Shown here piece by piece: positions 17,773-26,129 of a stretch of 64,000 nucleotides of DNA. The notes beneath the pieces are model-generated. The model did not search any database. It was given only the letters and a program-made list of their open reading frames with translations, and was not told the DNA's origin. Source of the stretch: Bradyrhizobium sp. 195 (GTDB lineage: Bacteria > Pseudomonadota > Alphaproteobacteria > Rhizobiales > Xanthobacteraceae); contig NZ_CP082161.1 of assembly GCF_023101665.1 (NCBI RefSeq), positions 2,418,001 to 2,482,000 of the forward strand, in the 5' to 3' direction. The number at the start of each line of letters is the position of its first letter. The first letter of the stretch is position 1. The translations under genes and the position numbers were made by a program.

Positions 17773-19479
17773 TCAGCCGGAATTGGAGCGCTTGGATCCT
17801 GCATCGAGCTGAAGACTTGATCTCGCCGCGCTCAATGCTGCCGCCAGCTCGTCGATGTGGTAGGGCTTCGCGAGGATCTGGATGCCCGCTGCGTGGGCGT
17901 CGTGGGCTGAGGCTTCGGCATATCCGCTGGTCAATAGTACCGGGATGTCGCTTCGCCGATTTCTGATCTCGCGTGCGAGCTCGACGCCGTTCATGCCGCC
18001 CGGCATCATGATGTCCGAAAAAACAACATCGACGGAGCGGCCGTCAGCCAAAGCGCCGAGAGCCGCTGCAGCGCTGGCGGCACGCGTGACCTCGTAACCG
18101 AGCTGACCGAGCATCTCGCTGACCAGTGCGGCAACTTCGTCGTCGTCTTCCACCAGCAAGACCTGGCCCTGGTTGCTTCTTTTCGGCCGCACCCGGGTGA
18201 GGTCGATCAGATGTCGCTCGCTGGAAGGAAGATCGTACGATCGCGGCAGGTAAAGCTCGATGCTCGTGCCTCGGCCGACCTCCGATCGAATTCGCACGGT
18301 GCCCCGGGACTGGGTCGCAAATCCGTGGACCTGCGCGAGCCCGAGACCCGACCCCTTTCCCACGTCCTTGGTCGTGAAGAACGGCTCGAACACGCGCGCC
18401 AGGATCTCGGGAGACATGCCGACACCGGTGTCGATGACGGACAGCCGGACGTAGTCGCCCGCGATCTGCTCGTCGTTGAAACCAGGCAGGTTTTCCCCGC
18501 GCACGACGATCGTGCCGCCATTGGGCATGGCGTCGCGGGCATTGACGGCCAGATTGAGGATGACGAGCTCGAGCTCTCCGGGGTCGACTTCCACCGGCCA
18601 CTGCGAGTCCGGAAAGTCGAACTCGACGTGAACGTCGCCCCGCAAGCTACGATCGAGCAGTTCACGCATTCCGCCGATCTGAGCGGCGACGTCGACGGGC
18701 TGCGGCCGAAGCTTCTGCCGGCGGGAAAATGCCAGAAGCTGCCTGGTCAGGCTGGCACCGCGCTGCGCCGCCTGAATCATCCCCTCCATCAAGCGGCGGC
18801 GGCGGTTCGCATCCGTCTGGCGGTCGAGCATGTCGAGGCCGCCGGAGATCACCATCAGCAGGTTGTTGAAGTCATGAGCGACACCGCCGGTGAGCTGGCC
18901 GATGGCCTCGATTTTCTGGGCTTGGCGAAGCGTCTCCTCGACGCGCGCACGCTCCTCCATCTCGAGGCGAAGTTGGGCGTTGGCTTCTTCCAGCTCTCGC
19001 GTCCGCTCGATCACCAATTGTTCGAGCTCCTGCGCGGCTTGCTCGCGTGCGGCGAGCAGCGCGCGAATCTCGTATTGACGTCGGCGTGCCCGCATCGCGG
19101 ATTGGATGGCGCTGGTCAGCGTGATCGGCTGAACCGGCCGTTCGAGCAGCGAAACGTTACGAAGAAGCTCGACGATACTGCGTCGCCACGCCACGACGGC
19201 GGGCTGCTCTCGGTGGCTGGTGAGAACGACGAAAGGGAGGTCGGACCATGGCGGCTGGCGCTCGATCCATTGTGCCAGCGGCGCCGTGTCTCTCCCGAAC
19301 AGGCCTTCCTCGGCCAGGAAAACGGTACCCGCGCCGGAAGTCATCTCGCTGACGAGTTCGGGCAGGCTTCGACAGCTGATCGCGTCGAGGCTCGAGTTGC
19401 GGAAGAGTTCGGCCGATGCCGGTCCGTCGCGCCCGATCGGAGCAAAGATGAGAACCCGATAGTCCCGGTCGGCGCTCAT
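17773..19479 (-). CDS. Hybrid sensor histidine kinase with N- and C-terminal receiver domains
   Basis: This 568-residue cytoplasmic protein has no membrane segment. Residues 1-130 resemble a receiver fold that lacks a clear phospho-acceptor. A coiled coil (about 135-190) leads to the HisKA box, with the phosphorylated H202 in GGVAHDFNNLL. A HATPase domain follows, with N, G1 (DTGVGMSPEIL) and G2 (GKGSGLGLAQVHG) boxes. The C-terminal receiver keeps the acid patch VEDDDE, the phospho-acceptor Asp in FSDIMMPGGMNG and the lysine in LAKPYH. Its ATG overlaps the stop of the KaiC-like gene by 4 bp, so the two are translationally coupled. The KaiC-like protein probably feeds it. No separate output regulator is adjacent. 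Confidence 0.93.
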   Translation of the reverse strand: MSADRDYRVLIFAPIGRDGPASAELFRNSSLDAISCRSLPELVSEMTSGAGTVFLAEEGLFGRDTAPLAQWIERQPPWSDLPFVVLTSHREQPAVVAWRRSIVELLRNVSLLERPVQPITLTSAIQSAMRARRRQYEIRALLAAREQAAQELEQLVIERTRELEEANAQLRLEMEERARVEETLRQAQKIEAIGQLTGGVAHDFNNLLMVISGGLDMLDRQTDANRRRRLMEGMIQAAQRGASLTRQLLAFSRRQKLRPQPVDVAAQIGGMRELLDRSLRGDVHVEFDFPDSQWPVEVDPGELELVILNLAVNARDAMPNGGTIVVRGENLPGFNDEQIAGDYVRLSVIDTGVGMSPEILARVFEPFFTTKDVGKGSGLGLAQVHGFATQSRGTVRIRSEVGRGTSIELYLPRSYDLPSSERHLIDLTRVRPKRSNQGQVLLVEDDDEVAALVSEMLGQLGYEVTRAASAAAALGALADGRSVDVVFSDIMMPGGMNGVELAREIRNRRSDIPVLLTSGYAEASAHDAHAAGIQILAKPYHIDELAAALSAARSSLQLDAGSKRSNSG

Positions 19480-20990
19480 TCGGCTGGTCCTTCCGGGATT
19501 TCCATGCCGGTATAATGCGGATTGCCGGAAAAGATGCCGCTGAAGTGCCTGAGTGGGGGACCGAGCTTGATGCCCTCGCTGCTGAGGCGAAACTCACGGA
19601 TGGTATGCTCGTGCTGGCCGCTGCGCTTCTTGACGACCGACAGGGCGCGCCGGACGGTGCCGCCCACCTCGAAATAGCGCAACATCAGCACCGCGTCGCT
19701 CAAATAGCTGATGTCCAGAGGCGTATCCATCGGGCCGACGAGGCCATGTTGAGCGAGGACCAGGATGGTCAGCACCCCCTGCTGCCCTAGATAGGTCAAC
19801 AGCTCGTGCATTTGCAGGACGAGAAACCGTTCGTCCGGCATCGCGCTCAGATAGCCATTGAGGCTGTCGATGATGACGACGCGCGCGTTGTCGATTTCGA
19901 CGCTCCGGCGCACGTTGGCAGCGAACTCGCCCGGTGAAAGCTCGGCTGGATCGATCTGTTGAAACCGGACATTTCCGGAGTCGAGGTGTCTTTGCAGGGG
20001 CAGACCAAGTGTCCGCGCGCGTGCCTCAACCGTGCCGCGGCCCTCGTCGAAGGCGAAGAACACGGCGTGCTCGCCGCGCTCTGCCGCTGCTATCGCGTAC
20101 GTCAGCGCAAGCGACGATTTGCCCACGCCGGCCGCACCGATGAAAAGCGCATTGGTGCCGCGCTCGAGGCCCCCTCCGAGGAGCTGGTCGAGTTCGGCGT
20201 TGCCGCTCCGCGTGAACTCTCCGACGAAGGATTTGTGATGTTCGGCCGCCACCAGGCGAGGGAAGATCTTGAGGCCCCCTTGCTCAATGATGAAGTCGTG
20301 AAATCCACCGCGAAATCGGATGCCCCGCATCTTGATCACGCGTAGCCGCCGCCGCTCCGAACCGTAGTCGATGGCAAGCTGTTCGAGCATGACCACGCCA
20401 TGCGCGATCGAGTGCAGTTGCAAATCGTCTTGGGACGATGAAAGGTCGTCGAGCAGGACGACCGTGCTGTTGCGATTGGTGAAGAAATGCTTGAGGGCCA
20501 GGACTTGGCGCCTGTAGCGCAGTGGGTTCTGGGCTAGCAGGCGCAATTCCGACAGGCTGTCGAGCACGATGCGGGTGGGATTGATCCGCTCGACCTCCTT
20601 GAAGATCAGGTTGGTTGTCTCGGTCAGCTCCATCTCGGCGGGATGGAAGACCGTCAGCTCCCGGTCGGGATCGAGGGTCGTCTCAGGCGGGACCAGCTCG
20701 AAGATGTCGACCCCCTGCAGCGACCAGCCGTGCCGTTGCGCGACCAGATCGAGCTCACGCCTCGTTTCGGACAGCGAGATGTAGAGCACGCGTTCGCCGT
20801 CATGCACGCCCCGCAGCAGGAATTGCAGCGCCATGGTGGTCTTGCCGGTGCCGGGCCGGCCCTCGTAGAGGTACATCCGGTTAGGGTCGAGGCCGCCGCC
20901 CAGAATGTCATCCAAACCGTCGCTGCCGGTGGAAACTCTTGGCAAATCTTTGGGGCTGCTGTCGGAAGCACCCATGGACGTACCGGTCAT
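19476..20990 (-). CDS. KaiC-like double-domain RecA-fold ATPase
   Basis: This 504-residue protein has two KaiC domains in tandem, with P-loops GRPGTGKT (44-51) and GAAGVGKS (near 280). It ends in the CII-like stretch RALSVVKKRSGQHEHTIREFRL, followed by a long tail. Against cyanobacterial KaiC, the catalytic glutamate pairs read SE (ISLSETRREL) in the first domain and DE (FAFDEGRG) in the second. The Ser431-Thr432 phosphosite region reads ISYLSDA, keeping the serine but replacing the threonine by tyrosine. No kaiA or kaiB is nearby. Its partner is the overlapping histidine kinase. This points to a KaiC-kinase signalling pair rather than a canonical clock. Confidence 0.93.
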   Translation of the reverse strand: MTGTSMGASDSSPKDLPRVSTGSDGLDDILGGGLDPNRMYLYEGRPGTGKTTMALQFLLRGVHDGERVLYISLSETRRELDLVAQRHGWSLQGVDIFELVPPETTLDPDRELTVFHPAEMELTETTNLIFKEVERINPTRIVLDSLSELRLLAQNPLRYRRQVLALKHFFTNRNSTVVLLDDLSSSQDDLQLHSIAHGVVMLEQLAIDYGSERRRLRVIKMRGIRFRGGFHDFIIEQGGLKIFPRLVAAEHHKSFVGEFTRSGNAELDQLLGGGLERGTNALFIGAAGVGKSSLALTYAIAAAERGEHAVFFAFDEGRGTVEARARTLGLPLQRHLDSGNVRFQQIDPAELSPGEFAANVRRSVEIDNARVVIIDSLNGYLSAMPDERFLVLQMHELLTYLGQQGVLTILVLAQHGLVGPMDTPLDISYLSDAVLMLRYFEVGGTVRRALSVVKKRSGQHEHTIREFRLSSEGIKLGPPLRHFSGIFSGNPHYTGMEIPEGPAE

Positions 20991-21364
20991 TGCACCCCCT
21001 CAAAGCAATCCCACAAGGCTCGTCTTTGTCTTAGGGCTGCGCAGCCCCCTGGACCGGACAAAGTCCGTCTATGGAACTCACACACTCGGATTGAGTTCCG
21101 TCAGCGCGGCCGCCCGGGATGGGTTGAATGAAGAAGAACGTCGGGGCCGGGAGTGGCAACGGCTTACCGCACTCGTTCCTCGGCTCAGGGGCCAATGCTT
21201 GAGGATGCGACGTCAGTCGGGCCGTGTCGGTCCAAAATTGGACGAAGCATCCGGATCGTTGACCCGCCAATCCGGCGTGTTTATGGGCGAGTTCGCGCCT
21301 GCGCCAGTACGGCTCCAGAAGCGGGATCGGCGCCCAGCCGACCGCGTCGCTCGCCATCACCACC
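20991..21364. other. Upstream region of the KaiC-like gene
   Basis: These 374 bases hold the EcfG-like promoter and a small palindrome GGGCTGCGCAGCCC close to the KaiC-like start. No convincing coding frame was seen on either strand. The open minus frame through 21031-21561 is antisense to the autotransporter remnant and has no domain. Confidence 0.4.
21075..21099 (-). promoter_or_regulatory. EcfG (general stress sigma factor)-like promoter of the KaiC-like operon
   Basis: On the minus strand GGAAC (21099-21095), 16 bases, then AGTT (21078-21075) matches the EcfG pattern GGAAC-N16/17-cGTT in all but one base. It lies about 85 bases upstream of the KaiC-like ATG. The same stretch forms an 8-bp inverted repeat, GGAACTCA/TGAGTTCC, so a repressor site is an alternative reading. 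Confidence 0.45.
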
Positions 21365-21637
21365 TGGCGCATCGCCGCGAAGCTCTCGGCCCATACCCGC
21401 GGAACGAAGCCGCCGGATTTCGGGACAGATCCCCGGCTGAACGTCAGCTTCGTCGGCCTTCCGGTGGCGAGCTTCGCGGTCAACGGCGCGACGCGGGCCC
21501 GTGACCTGGCGCTGGTCACCGCCGGCGCGGAATGGAAGTTCCGCAGCGGCATCTCGGTCATGGCGAAGTTCGATGGCGAGTTCGCCGAGCGGTCGCTGAC
21601 CTATGCCGGCAGCGCGCGGTTGCGTTACGCGTGGTGA
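21365..21637 (+). pseudogene. Remnant of an autotransporter beta-barrel C-terminus
   Basis: In one plus frame the bases 21437-21637 read LNVSFVGLPVASFAVNGATRARDLALVTAGAEWKF, then a GKFDGEF-like strand (AKFDGEFAERSLTYAG) and the end SARLRYAW before a stop. This is the last strands and terminal aromatic signal of an autotransporter barrel. No start, signal peptide or passenger precedes it; similarity fades upstream of about 21400. The piece is too short to be a functional porin and is best read as debris of a deleted large surface-protein gene. The 5' limit given is approximate. Confidence 0.7.
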
Positions 21638-21707
21638 TCGCGGCACGCATTGGGCCGCACTGAGGGCTGGGCGGCTCAACCTCTTGCGCGGTGGCGTGCT
21701 GTCGCCG

Positions 21708-22226
21708 TCACCGCGCAGGAGGACGCGCGGCTTTCGCCTTGCGGTAGATCACGACGTCTTTGCCGTGACGCATCGTACTCCGGTCGATGAGATAGTCCGA
21801 TCTCTCCAGCACGCGGCGGGATGCACCGTTCCCGACATTCACGATGCCGATGAGGGACGGCAGCTCGAAATGCGACAGGCCGATGTCTGTCATCGCGGCC
21901 GCGATCTCGCTTGCAAATCCTTGGCCCCAGAACTCACGTTTGAACGCGTAGAAGATCTCGATCTCGTCGATGTCATCGACGAGAATGTACCGGATGCCCG
22001 CACGCCCCGCGAACGCCCCGCATTTGGTTTGTAGCGTCCAGAGTCCGAAGCCGTGCTGGTCCCAATGCGCCATGTTGGTCGCAAGATAGGTCTTCGTGAT
22101 CTCGGGCGTCCGCACCCCACCGAGATAGCGGGAGACTTCGGCATCGAGATGCAGCGCGACGAGGTCGGCGAGGTGACTTTCGTTCAGCCTCTCGGCGGTG
22201 AGCCGCTTGGTGCTGAAGTGATTCAT
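21708..22226 (-). CDS. GNAT-family N-acetyltransferase (RimJ/RimL type)
   Basis: This 172-residue protein has the RimJ/RimL-like start TKRLTAERLNESHLADLVALHLDAEVSRYLGG, a central strand pair IRYILVDDIDEIEIFYAFKREFWGQGFASEIAAAM carrying the acetyl-CoA loop (WGQGFASE), and the GNASRRVLER-type motif VNVGNGASRRVLERSDYLI. It should transfer an acetyl group from acetyl-CoA to an amine. The substrate is unknown. It lies about 108 bp downstream of the antiporter gene on the opposite side of the autotransporter remnant. Confidence 0.88.
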   Translation of the reverse strand: MNHFSTKRLTAERLNESHLADLVALHLDAEVSRYLGGVRTPEITKTYLATNMAHWDQHGFGLWTLQTKCGAFAGRAGIRYILVDDIDEIEIFYAFKREFWGQGFASEIAAAMTDIGLSHFELPSLIGIVNVGNGASRRVLERSDYLIDRSTMRHGKDVVIYRKAKAARPPAR

Positions 22227-22333
22227 GTAGGGTGTCGCCAGGAGAGTTGGCCGCGATCTGGACGTCGTTGAGGGCGATGATGTTATCGTGCTCCCGTTTT
22301 GCCCGGCGGGTCAACCGGCTCGCAGCCCGTAGC

Positions 22334-23437
22334 CTAGACCGGGCCGTGCGAGCCGGGCGGGACCATGTAAAGCGTCATGGCGAAGATCGCGTAGATGCAG
22401 AGCAAGAGCGCGCCGATGAACCAGGCCGATCGTCCGCCGTTGGTGATGAAGCTCGTCACCACGGCGGCGATCGTGACCATGGTCACAGCTCCCGGCCAGA
22501 ACTGAAGGTCCATGGGGTGCGGCCCGACAACGTAGCTCAGCAGCACGAGAACGGGTGCGACGAACAAGGCGATCTGGCTTGCGCTTCCGAGCGCGATGCT
22601 CACGCTCATGTCGAGCCGGTTCCGGCGTGCCGCGGAAAACGCCACGGCCATCTCGGCCGCAGCGCCGACCAGGGCGACGACGATGAAGCCGACGAATGCC
22701 GGGGTCATGCCGAGCGTTTCGGCGGCCTTCTGCACCGACTCGACGAAGATCTCGCTCACGAGCGCAACCAGCACGGTGACGACCCCCAGTGTCGGAACGG
22801 CGACCGCAACCGGCAGCACCGGGCCGCCTGCCTCGCCATGATCGCCGCTCGCAAACAGCTCCTTGTGCGTCTTCAGCGAGAACAGCAGGCTGAGACCGTA
22901 AGCCGCAATCAGCAGGACCGCCAAGGCGGCGCTCAAGCGCTGCACGGTCGCCTCGTGTCCGGCAAAGTTGAGGTCGGCCACGGCCGAGGGCGACAACAGG
23001 GCAATCGTGGCCATCAGCAGCAGCGCGGAATGGAGCCTGCCGCCAGCCCGGTTGTACTCCTGCACGCGATGTCTCAATCCGCCCAGAAACAGCGATGCGC
23101 CCAGCATGAAGAGCGAGTTGGTCACGATCGCACCGGCGATTGAGGCTTTGACCAGCATGTATTGACCGGCCTGCAACGCCGTGACGGCGATGATGAGCTC
23201 CGTGAGATTGCCAAGCGTTGCATTCAACAGCCCGCCGACCGCATCGCCGGTCTTCTCGGCCACGGCCTCCGTTGCGTGACTGAGCAGGCTCGCGAGCGGC
23301 ACGATGGCAATCACCGCCAACACGAACAGCAGCGTATGCGCCTCCGGCATGATGTGCGCGAGCGCGATCACCACCGGCACGAAGACCAGCGTCCACAGAA
23401 GCGGGCTGTGCCGGATCTCCTTGAGCAGCGCATTCAT
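22334..23437 (-). CDS. Calcium/proton antiporter (CaCA superfamily, CAX type)
   Basis: This 367-residue protein has eleven predicted membrane segments and the two inverted alpha-repeats of cation/Ca2+ exchangers: GGLLNATLGNLTELIIAVTAL in the first half and FIVVALVGAAAEMAVAFSAARRNRLDMSVSIALGSASQIALF in the second, each with its conserved ion-binding glutamate. It should export Ca2+ (or another divalent cation) in exchange for protons across the inner membrane. The ATG at 23437 with AAGGA upstream is preferred; the frame extends 22 codons further without similarity. A FixK-like site lies about 60 bp upstream and overlaps the end of the preceding small gene. Confidence 0.92.
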   Translation of the reverse strand: MNALLKEIRHSPLLWTLVFVPVVIALAHIMPEAHTLLFVLAVIAIVPLASLLSHATEAVAEKTGDAVGGLLNATLGNLTELIIAVTALQAGQYMLVKASIAGAIVTNSLFMLGASLFLGGLRHRVQEYNRAGGRLHSALLLMATIALLSPSAVADLNFAGHEATVQRLSAALAVLLIAAYGLSLLFSLKTHKELFASGDHGEAGGPVLPVAVAVPTLGVVTVLVALVSEIFVESVQKAAETLGMTPAFVGFIVVALVGAAAEMAVAFSAARRNRLDMSVSIALGSASQIALFVAPVLVLLSYVVGPHPMDLQFWPGAVTMVTIAAVVTSFITNGGRSAWFIGALLLCIYAIFAMTLYMVPPGSHGPV

Positions 23438-23489
23438 GGGCCGTCCTTCGCGGTCAGGCACGAGGCTGCCGCCGCAGACACGACCGGTA

Positions 23490-23503
23490 TTGATCCAGCT
23501 CAA
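23490..23503 (-). promoter_or_regulatory. FixK/FNR-like box upstream of the antiporter gene
   Basis: On the minus strand the site reads TTGAGCTGGATCAA, that is TTGA-N6-TCAA with a perfect GATCAA right half. Its centre is about 59 bp upstream of the antiporter ATG, leaving room for activation from position -41.5. Confidence 0.45.
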
Positions 23504-23847
23504 TGGCTTTGCGCGCCCGGCGGATGGTGCAGCGAGTTGACGAGTTCGACCTGGCGCAGTTTCGCCTCAATAGCAGGGCCGATAGGGGTAATACCCACAA
23601 GCCCGGCGATAACCATAGCACCATAGGCTGCAGCGCCTGCCGCTGCTGCACCGTAGTAAGCGCGCCGATGGACCCTGCGGTTGACGCCTGCAACGCTCCC
23701 GGGCGTAAGCGGGCGCCCGACGCGGGCCTCGGCCGTATCAACGGACACGGCGAGTACATCCGCCGGCGCGTAGCGGAACGACAGGGGCGCTGCCGTGAAC
23801 ACCGCGGCCGTTACGAACAGTCCGATCAGCTTGGCATGTCTCGTCAT
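23500..23847 (-). CDS. Small exported hypothetical protein
   Basis: The product is 115 residues with an N-terminal signal-like segment (MTRHAKLIGLFVTAAVFTAAPLSF), a hydrophilic middle, and a glycine/alanine hydrophobic stretch (YYGAAAAGAAAYGAMVIAGLVGITPIGPAI). It may be periplasmic or inserted in the inner membrane. I know no function. The ATG at 23847 has GAAGGGAG upstream; the frame stays open 80 codons further without similarity. A perfect FixK-type palindrome lies 64 bp upstream and the antiporter gene follows, so both may be switched on when oxygen falls. Confidence 0.65.
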   Translation of the reverse strand: MTRHAKLIGLFVTAAVFTAAPLSFRYAPADVLAVSVDTAEARVGRPLTPGSVAGVNRRVHRRAYYGAAAAGAAAYGAMVIAGLVGITPIGPAIEAKLRQVELVNSLHHPPGAQSH

Positions 23848-24220
23848 GTCGACACTCCCTTCGCAGGACGAGGAGAAAGCGTGACAGGCCGACGAGGTGG
23901 ACCATTGATCGACATCAATGGTCGCAGTTCCCTGGGGATCGCAAGCATCGCGCCGTGGGCACATCCTGCCTTGCTTTCCCACAATGCCATTGTGCCGATG
24001 CTTTGCCCGACGGGTCAACTGATTTTCCGAATTCCGGCAAGGGCGGTCTCTTGGATGGAATTCGGCGCAATCCGGGAAACACTGCATTTGGAGCGCGACG
24101 CCTGCTGCGCTCGGTCCGGGCTATTGCCGGATGGTTCTTGCCCGCACGTAAGCCATTGATTTCTCAACCCCCGTCTACTGTGCATGGGGTTGTTTTCGCA
24201 GTTTTAGTTTGAGAGAGACG
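23848..24220. other. Intergenic region with FixK box and two other palindromes
   Basis: Apart from the FixK box, these 373 bases hold a palindrome CACAATG-C-CATTGTG at 23980-23994 and a hairpin CAACCCC/GGGGTTG at 24165-24192. The hairpin lies about 30 bases past the feoB stop and may end that transcript, although it has no long T run on the minus strand. No gene is supported. Confidence 0.45.
23901..23922 (-). promoter_or_regulatory. FixK2/FNR-type box
   Basis: The perfect palindrome ACCATTGAT-CGAC-ATCAATGGT contains TTGAT-N4-ATCAA (23905-23918), the consensus of FixK/FNR regulators. Its centre is 64 bp upstream of the start of the small exported gene, as expected for class II activation with a 20-25 base leader. 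Confidence 0.7.
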
Positions 24221-26092
24221 CTAGCCTGCGCCGAGCGCCACAGCGACGTTGTAGGTCAAAAGGCTCGCCGCATAGGCCAGCACCAGCATGTAGGTGAAGG
24301 TCACGACCATCCAGGTCCAGCTTCCGGTCTCGCGCCGGATCACGGCCAGCGTCGAGGCGCATTGCGGGGCGAAGATGTACCAGGCCAGCATCGACAGCGC
24401 GGTTGCGAGCGACCATTTCGTCGCGAGCACCTGGCCGATCTGCTCGGCCGCTTCCTTGCCGCCCTCGATCGCGTAGACGGTGCCGAGCGCCGCGACCGCG
24501 ACCTCGCGCGCCGCCATGCCCGGGATCAGCGCGACCGCGATCTGCCAGTTGAAGCCGACGGGAGCGAGCAGGGGCTCGAGCGCCTTGCCGATGATCGCAG
24601 CCAGGCTGAAGTCGATGGCCGGCTCGGTGGCGCCTGCCGGCGGCTGCGGGAACGAGGCCAGGAACCAGATCAGCACCATCATCGAGAAGATCGTGGTGCC
24701 GGCGCGCACCAGGAACATCTTGGCGCGGGTGTAGATGCCGATCACGATCGATTTCAGCCGCGGCATCTTGTAGTCCGGCAGCTCCAGCATGAATGGCGCC
24801 GGCGCATAGTCGCGCAGCATGAAGAACTTGATGAGGAACGAGACGGCAAGCGCGCTGACGATGCCGGCGGCGTAGAGACCGAACATCACGAGGCCCTGCA
24901 GGTTGATGAAGCCCCAGACGTCCTTCGCGGGGATGAAGGCGGAGATGATCAGCGTGTAGACCGGAATGCGCGCCGAGCAGGTCATCAGCGGCGCGATCAG
25001 GATCGTGGTCAGCCGGTCGCGCTTGTTGTCGATGACGCGCGTCGCCATGATGCCGGGAATGGCGCAGGCAAAGCTCGACAGCAGCGGAATGAAGGCGCGC
25101 CCGTGCAGCCCCGCGCCGCCCATGATGCGGTCCATCAGGAACGCGGCGCGCGCCATGTAGCCGAAATCTTCCAGGAGCAGGATGAACAGGAAGATGAGGA
25201 TGATCTGCGGCAGGAACACGATGACGCTGCCGACGCCCGAGATCACGCCGTTCTGCAGGAAGCTCTGCAACAGGCCGTCGGGCAGGGTGGCCTGCACGAG
25301 CTCCCCGAGCGCGTCGAAGCCGGACTTGAGCACGTCCATTGCCGGTTGCGCCCAGGCGAACACCGCCTGGAACATCACGAACAGGATCAGCGTCAGCACG
25401 ATGAGGCCGCCGACGGGATGCAGCACGACCGCGTCGATCCGCGCGGTCCAGGTGTCGGGTCTAGCAGGCAGGCTGACGCAGTCGGCGATGATGCGGTCGG
25501 CCTCGCGCTGGGTCGCGCGCAATTCGGAGACGCTGAGCGCGCGCCAGCTGTTCGCCTCCGCCTCGGCGGCGAGTTTTGCCGAGATCTCGTCGGTCAGTCT
25601 CAAGAGGTCGGCGGTGCCGCCCTTGCGCACCGCGATCGAGGTGACCACGGGCAGGCCGAGCTCCTTGGCGAGCCGCTCGACGTCGACGGTGATGCCGCGG
25701 CGGGCGGCGATGTCGAACATGTTGAGCACGAGGACCATCGGCCGTCCCGTGCGCTTGAGCTCGAGCAGCAGGCGGATGGTCAGCCGCAGATTGGTCGAAT
25801 CGGCCACGCACAGCACGAGATCGGGCACCGTCTCGCCGGAGGCCTTGCCGAGCACGAAGTCGCGGGTGATCTCCTCGTCCGGGCTGCGGCCGCGCAGCGA
25901 ATAGGTGCCGGGCAGGTCGACCACCGAGACCTGGCGTCCCAAGGGGGTGACGAAGAAGCCTTCCTTGCGCTCGACGGTGACGCCGGGATAGTTCGCGACC
26001 TTCTGCCGGCTGCCGGTCAGGGCGTTGAACAGCGAAGTCTTGCCGCTGTTCGGCGTGCCCACCAGGGCGAGATGCAGCAGAGGTAATTCCAT
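24221..26092 (-). CDS. feoB: Ferrous iron transporter FeoB
   Basis: This 623-residue protein couples an N-terminal G domain to a polytopic membrane domain that imports Fe2+ across the inner membrane. The G1 loop GTPNSGKTS (12-20), the switch region NYPGVTVERKEG and G3 DLPGTYSL are clear. G4 reads NMFD in place of the usual NKxD form, which is common in FeoB. The membrane half has the two Gate-like repeats, the first around SFACAIPGIMATRVIDNKRDRLTTILIAPLMTCSARIPVY and a matching stretch GMAAREVAVAALGTVYAIEG. At 623 residues it is shorter than E. coli FeoB (773) and lacks its extended C-terminus. feoA lies 37 bp upstream. Confidence 0.97.
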   Translation of the reverse strand: MELPLLHLALVGTPNSGKTSLFNALTGSRQKVANYPGVTVERKEGFFVTPLGRQVSVVDLPGTYSLRGRSPDEEITRDFVLGKASGETVPDLVLCVADSTNLRLTIRLLLELKRTGRPMVLVLNMFDIAARRGITVDVERLAKELGLPVVTSIAVRKGGTADLLRLTDEISAKLAAEAEANSWRALSVSELRATQREADRIIADCVSLPARPDTWTARIDAVVLHPVGGLIVLTLILFVMFQAVFAWAQPAMDVLKSGFDALGELVQATLPDGLLQSFLQNGVISGVGSVIVFLPQIILIFLFILLLEDFGYMARAAFLMDRIMGGAGLHGRAFIPLLSSFACAIPGIMATRVIDNKRDRLTTILIAPLMTCSARIPVYTLIISAFIPAKDVWGFINLQGLVMFGLYAAGIVSALAVSFLIKFFMLRDYAPAPFMLELPDYKMPRLKSIVIGIYTRAKMFLVRAGTTIFSMMVLIWFLASFPQPPAGATEPAIDFSLAAIIGKALEPLLAPVGFNWQIAVALIPGMAAREVAVAALGTVYAIEGGKEAAEQIGQVLATKWSLATALSMLAWYIFAPQCASTLAVIRRETGSWTWMVVTFTYMLVLAYAASLLTYNVAVALGAG

Positions 26093-26129
26093 GGAATCAC
26101 TGGTCCGGGATCAGAAGTCCGGTCGCGGT

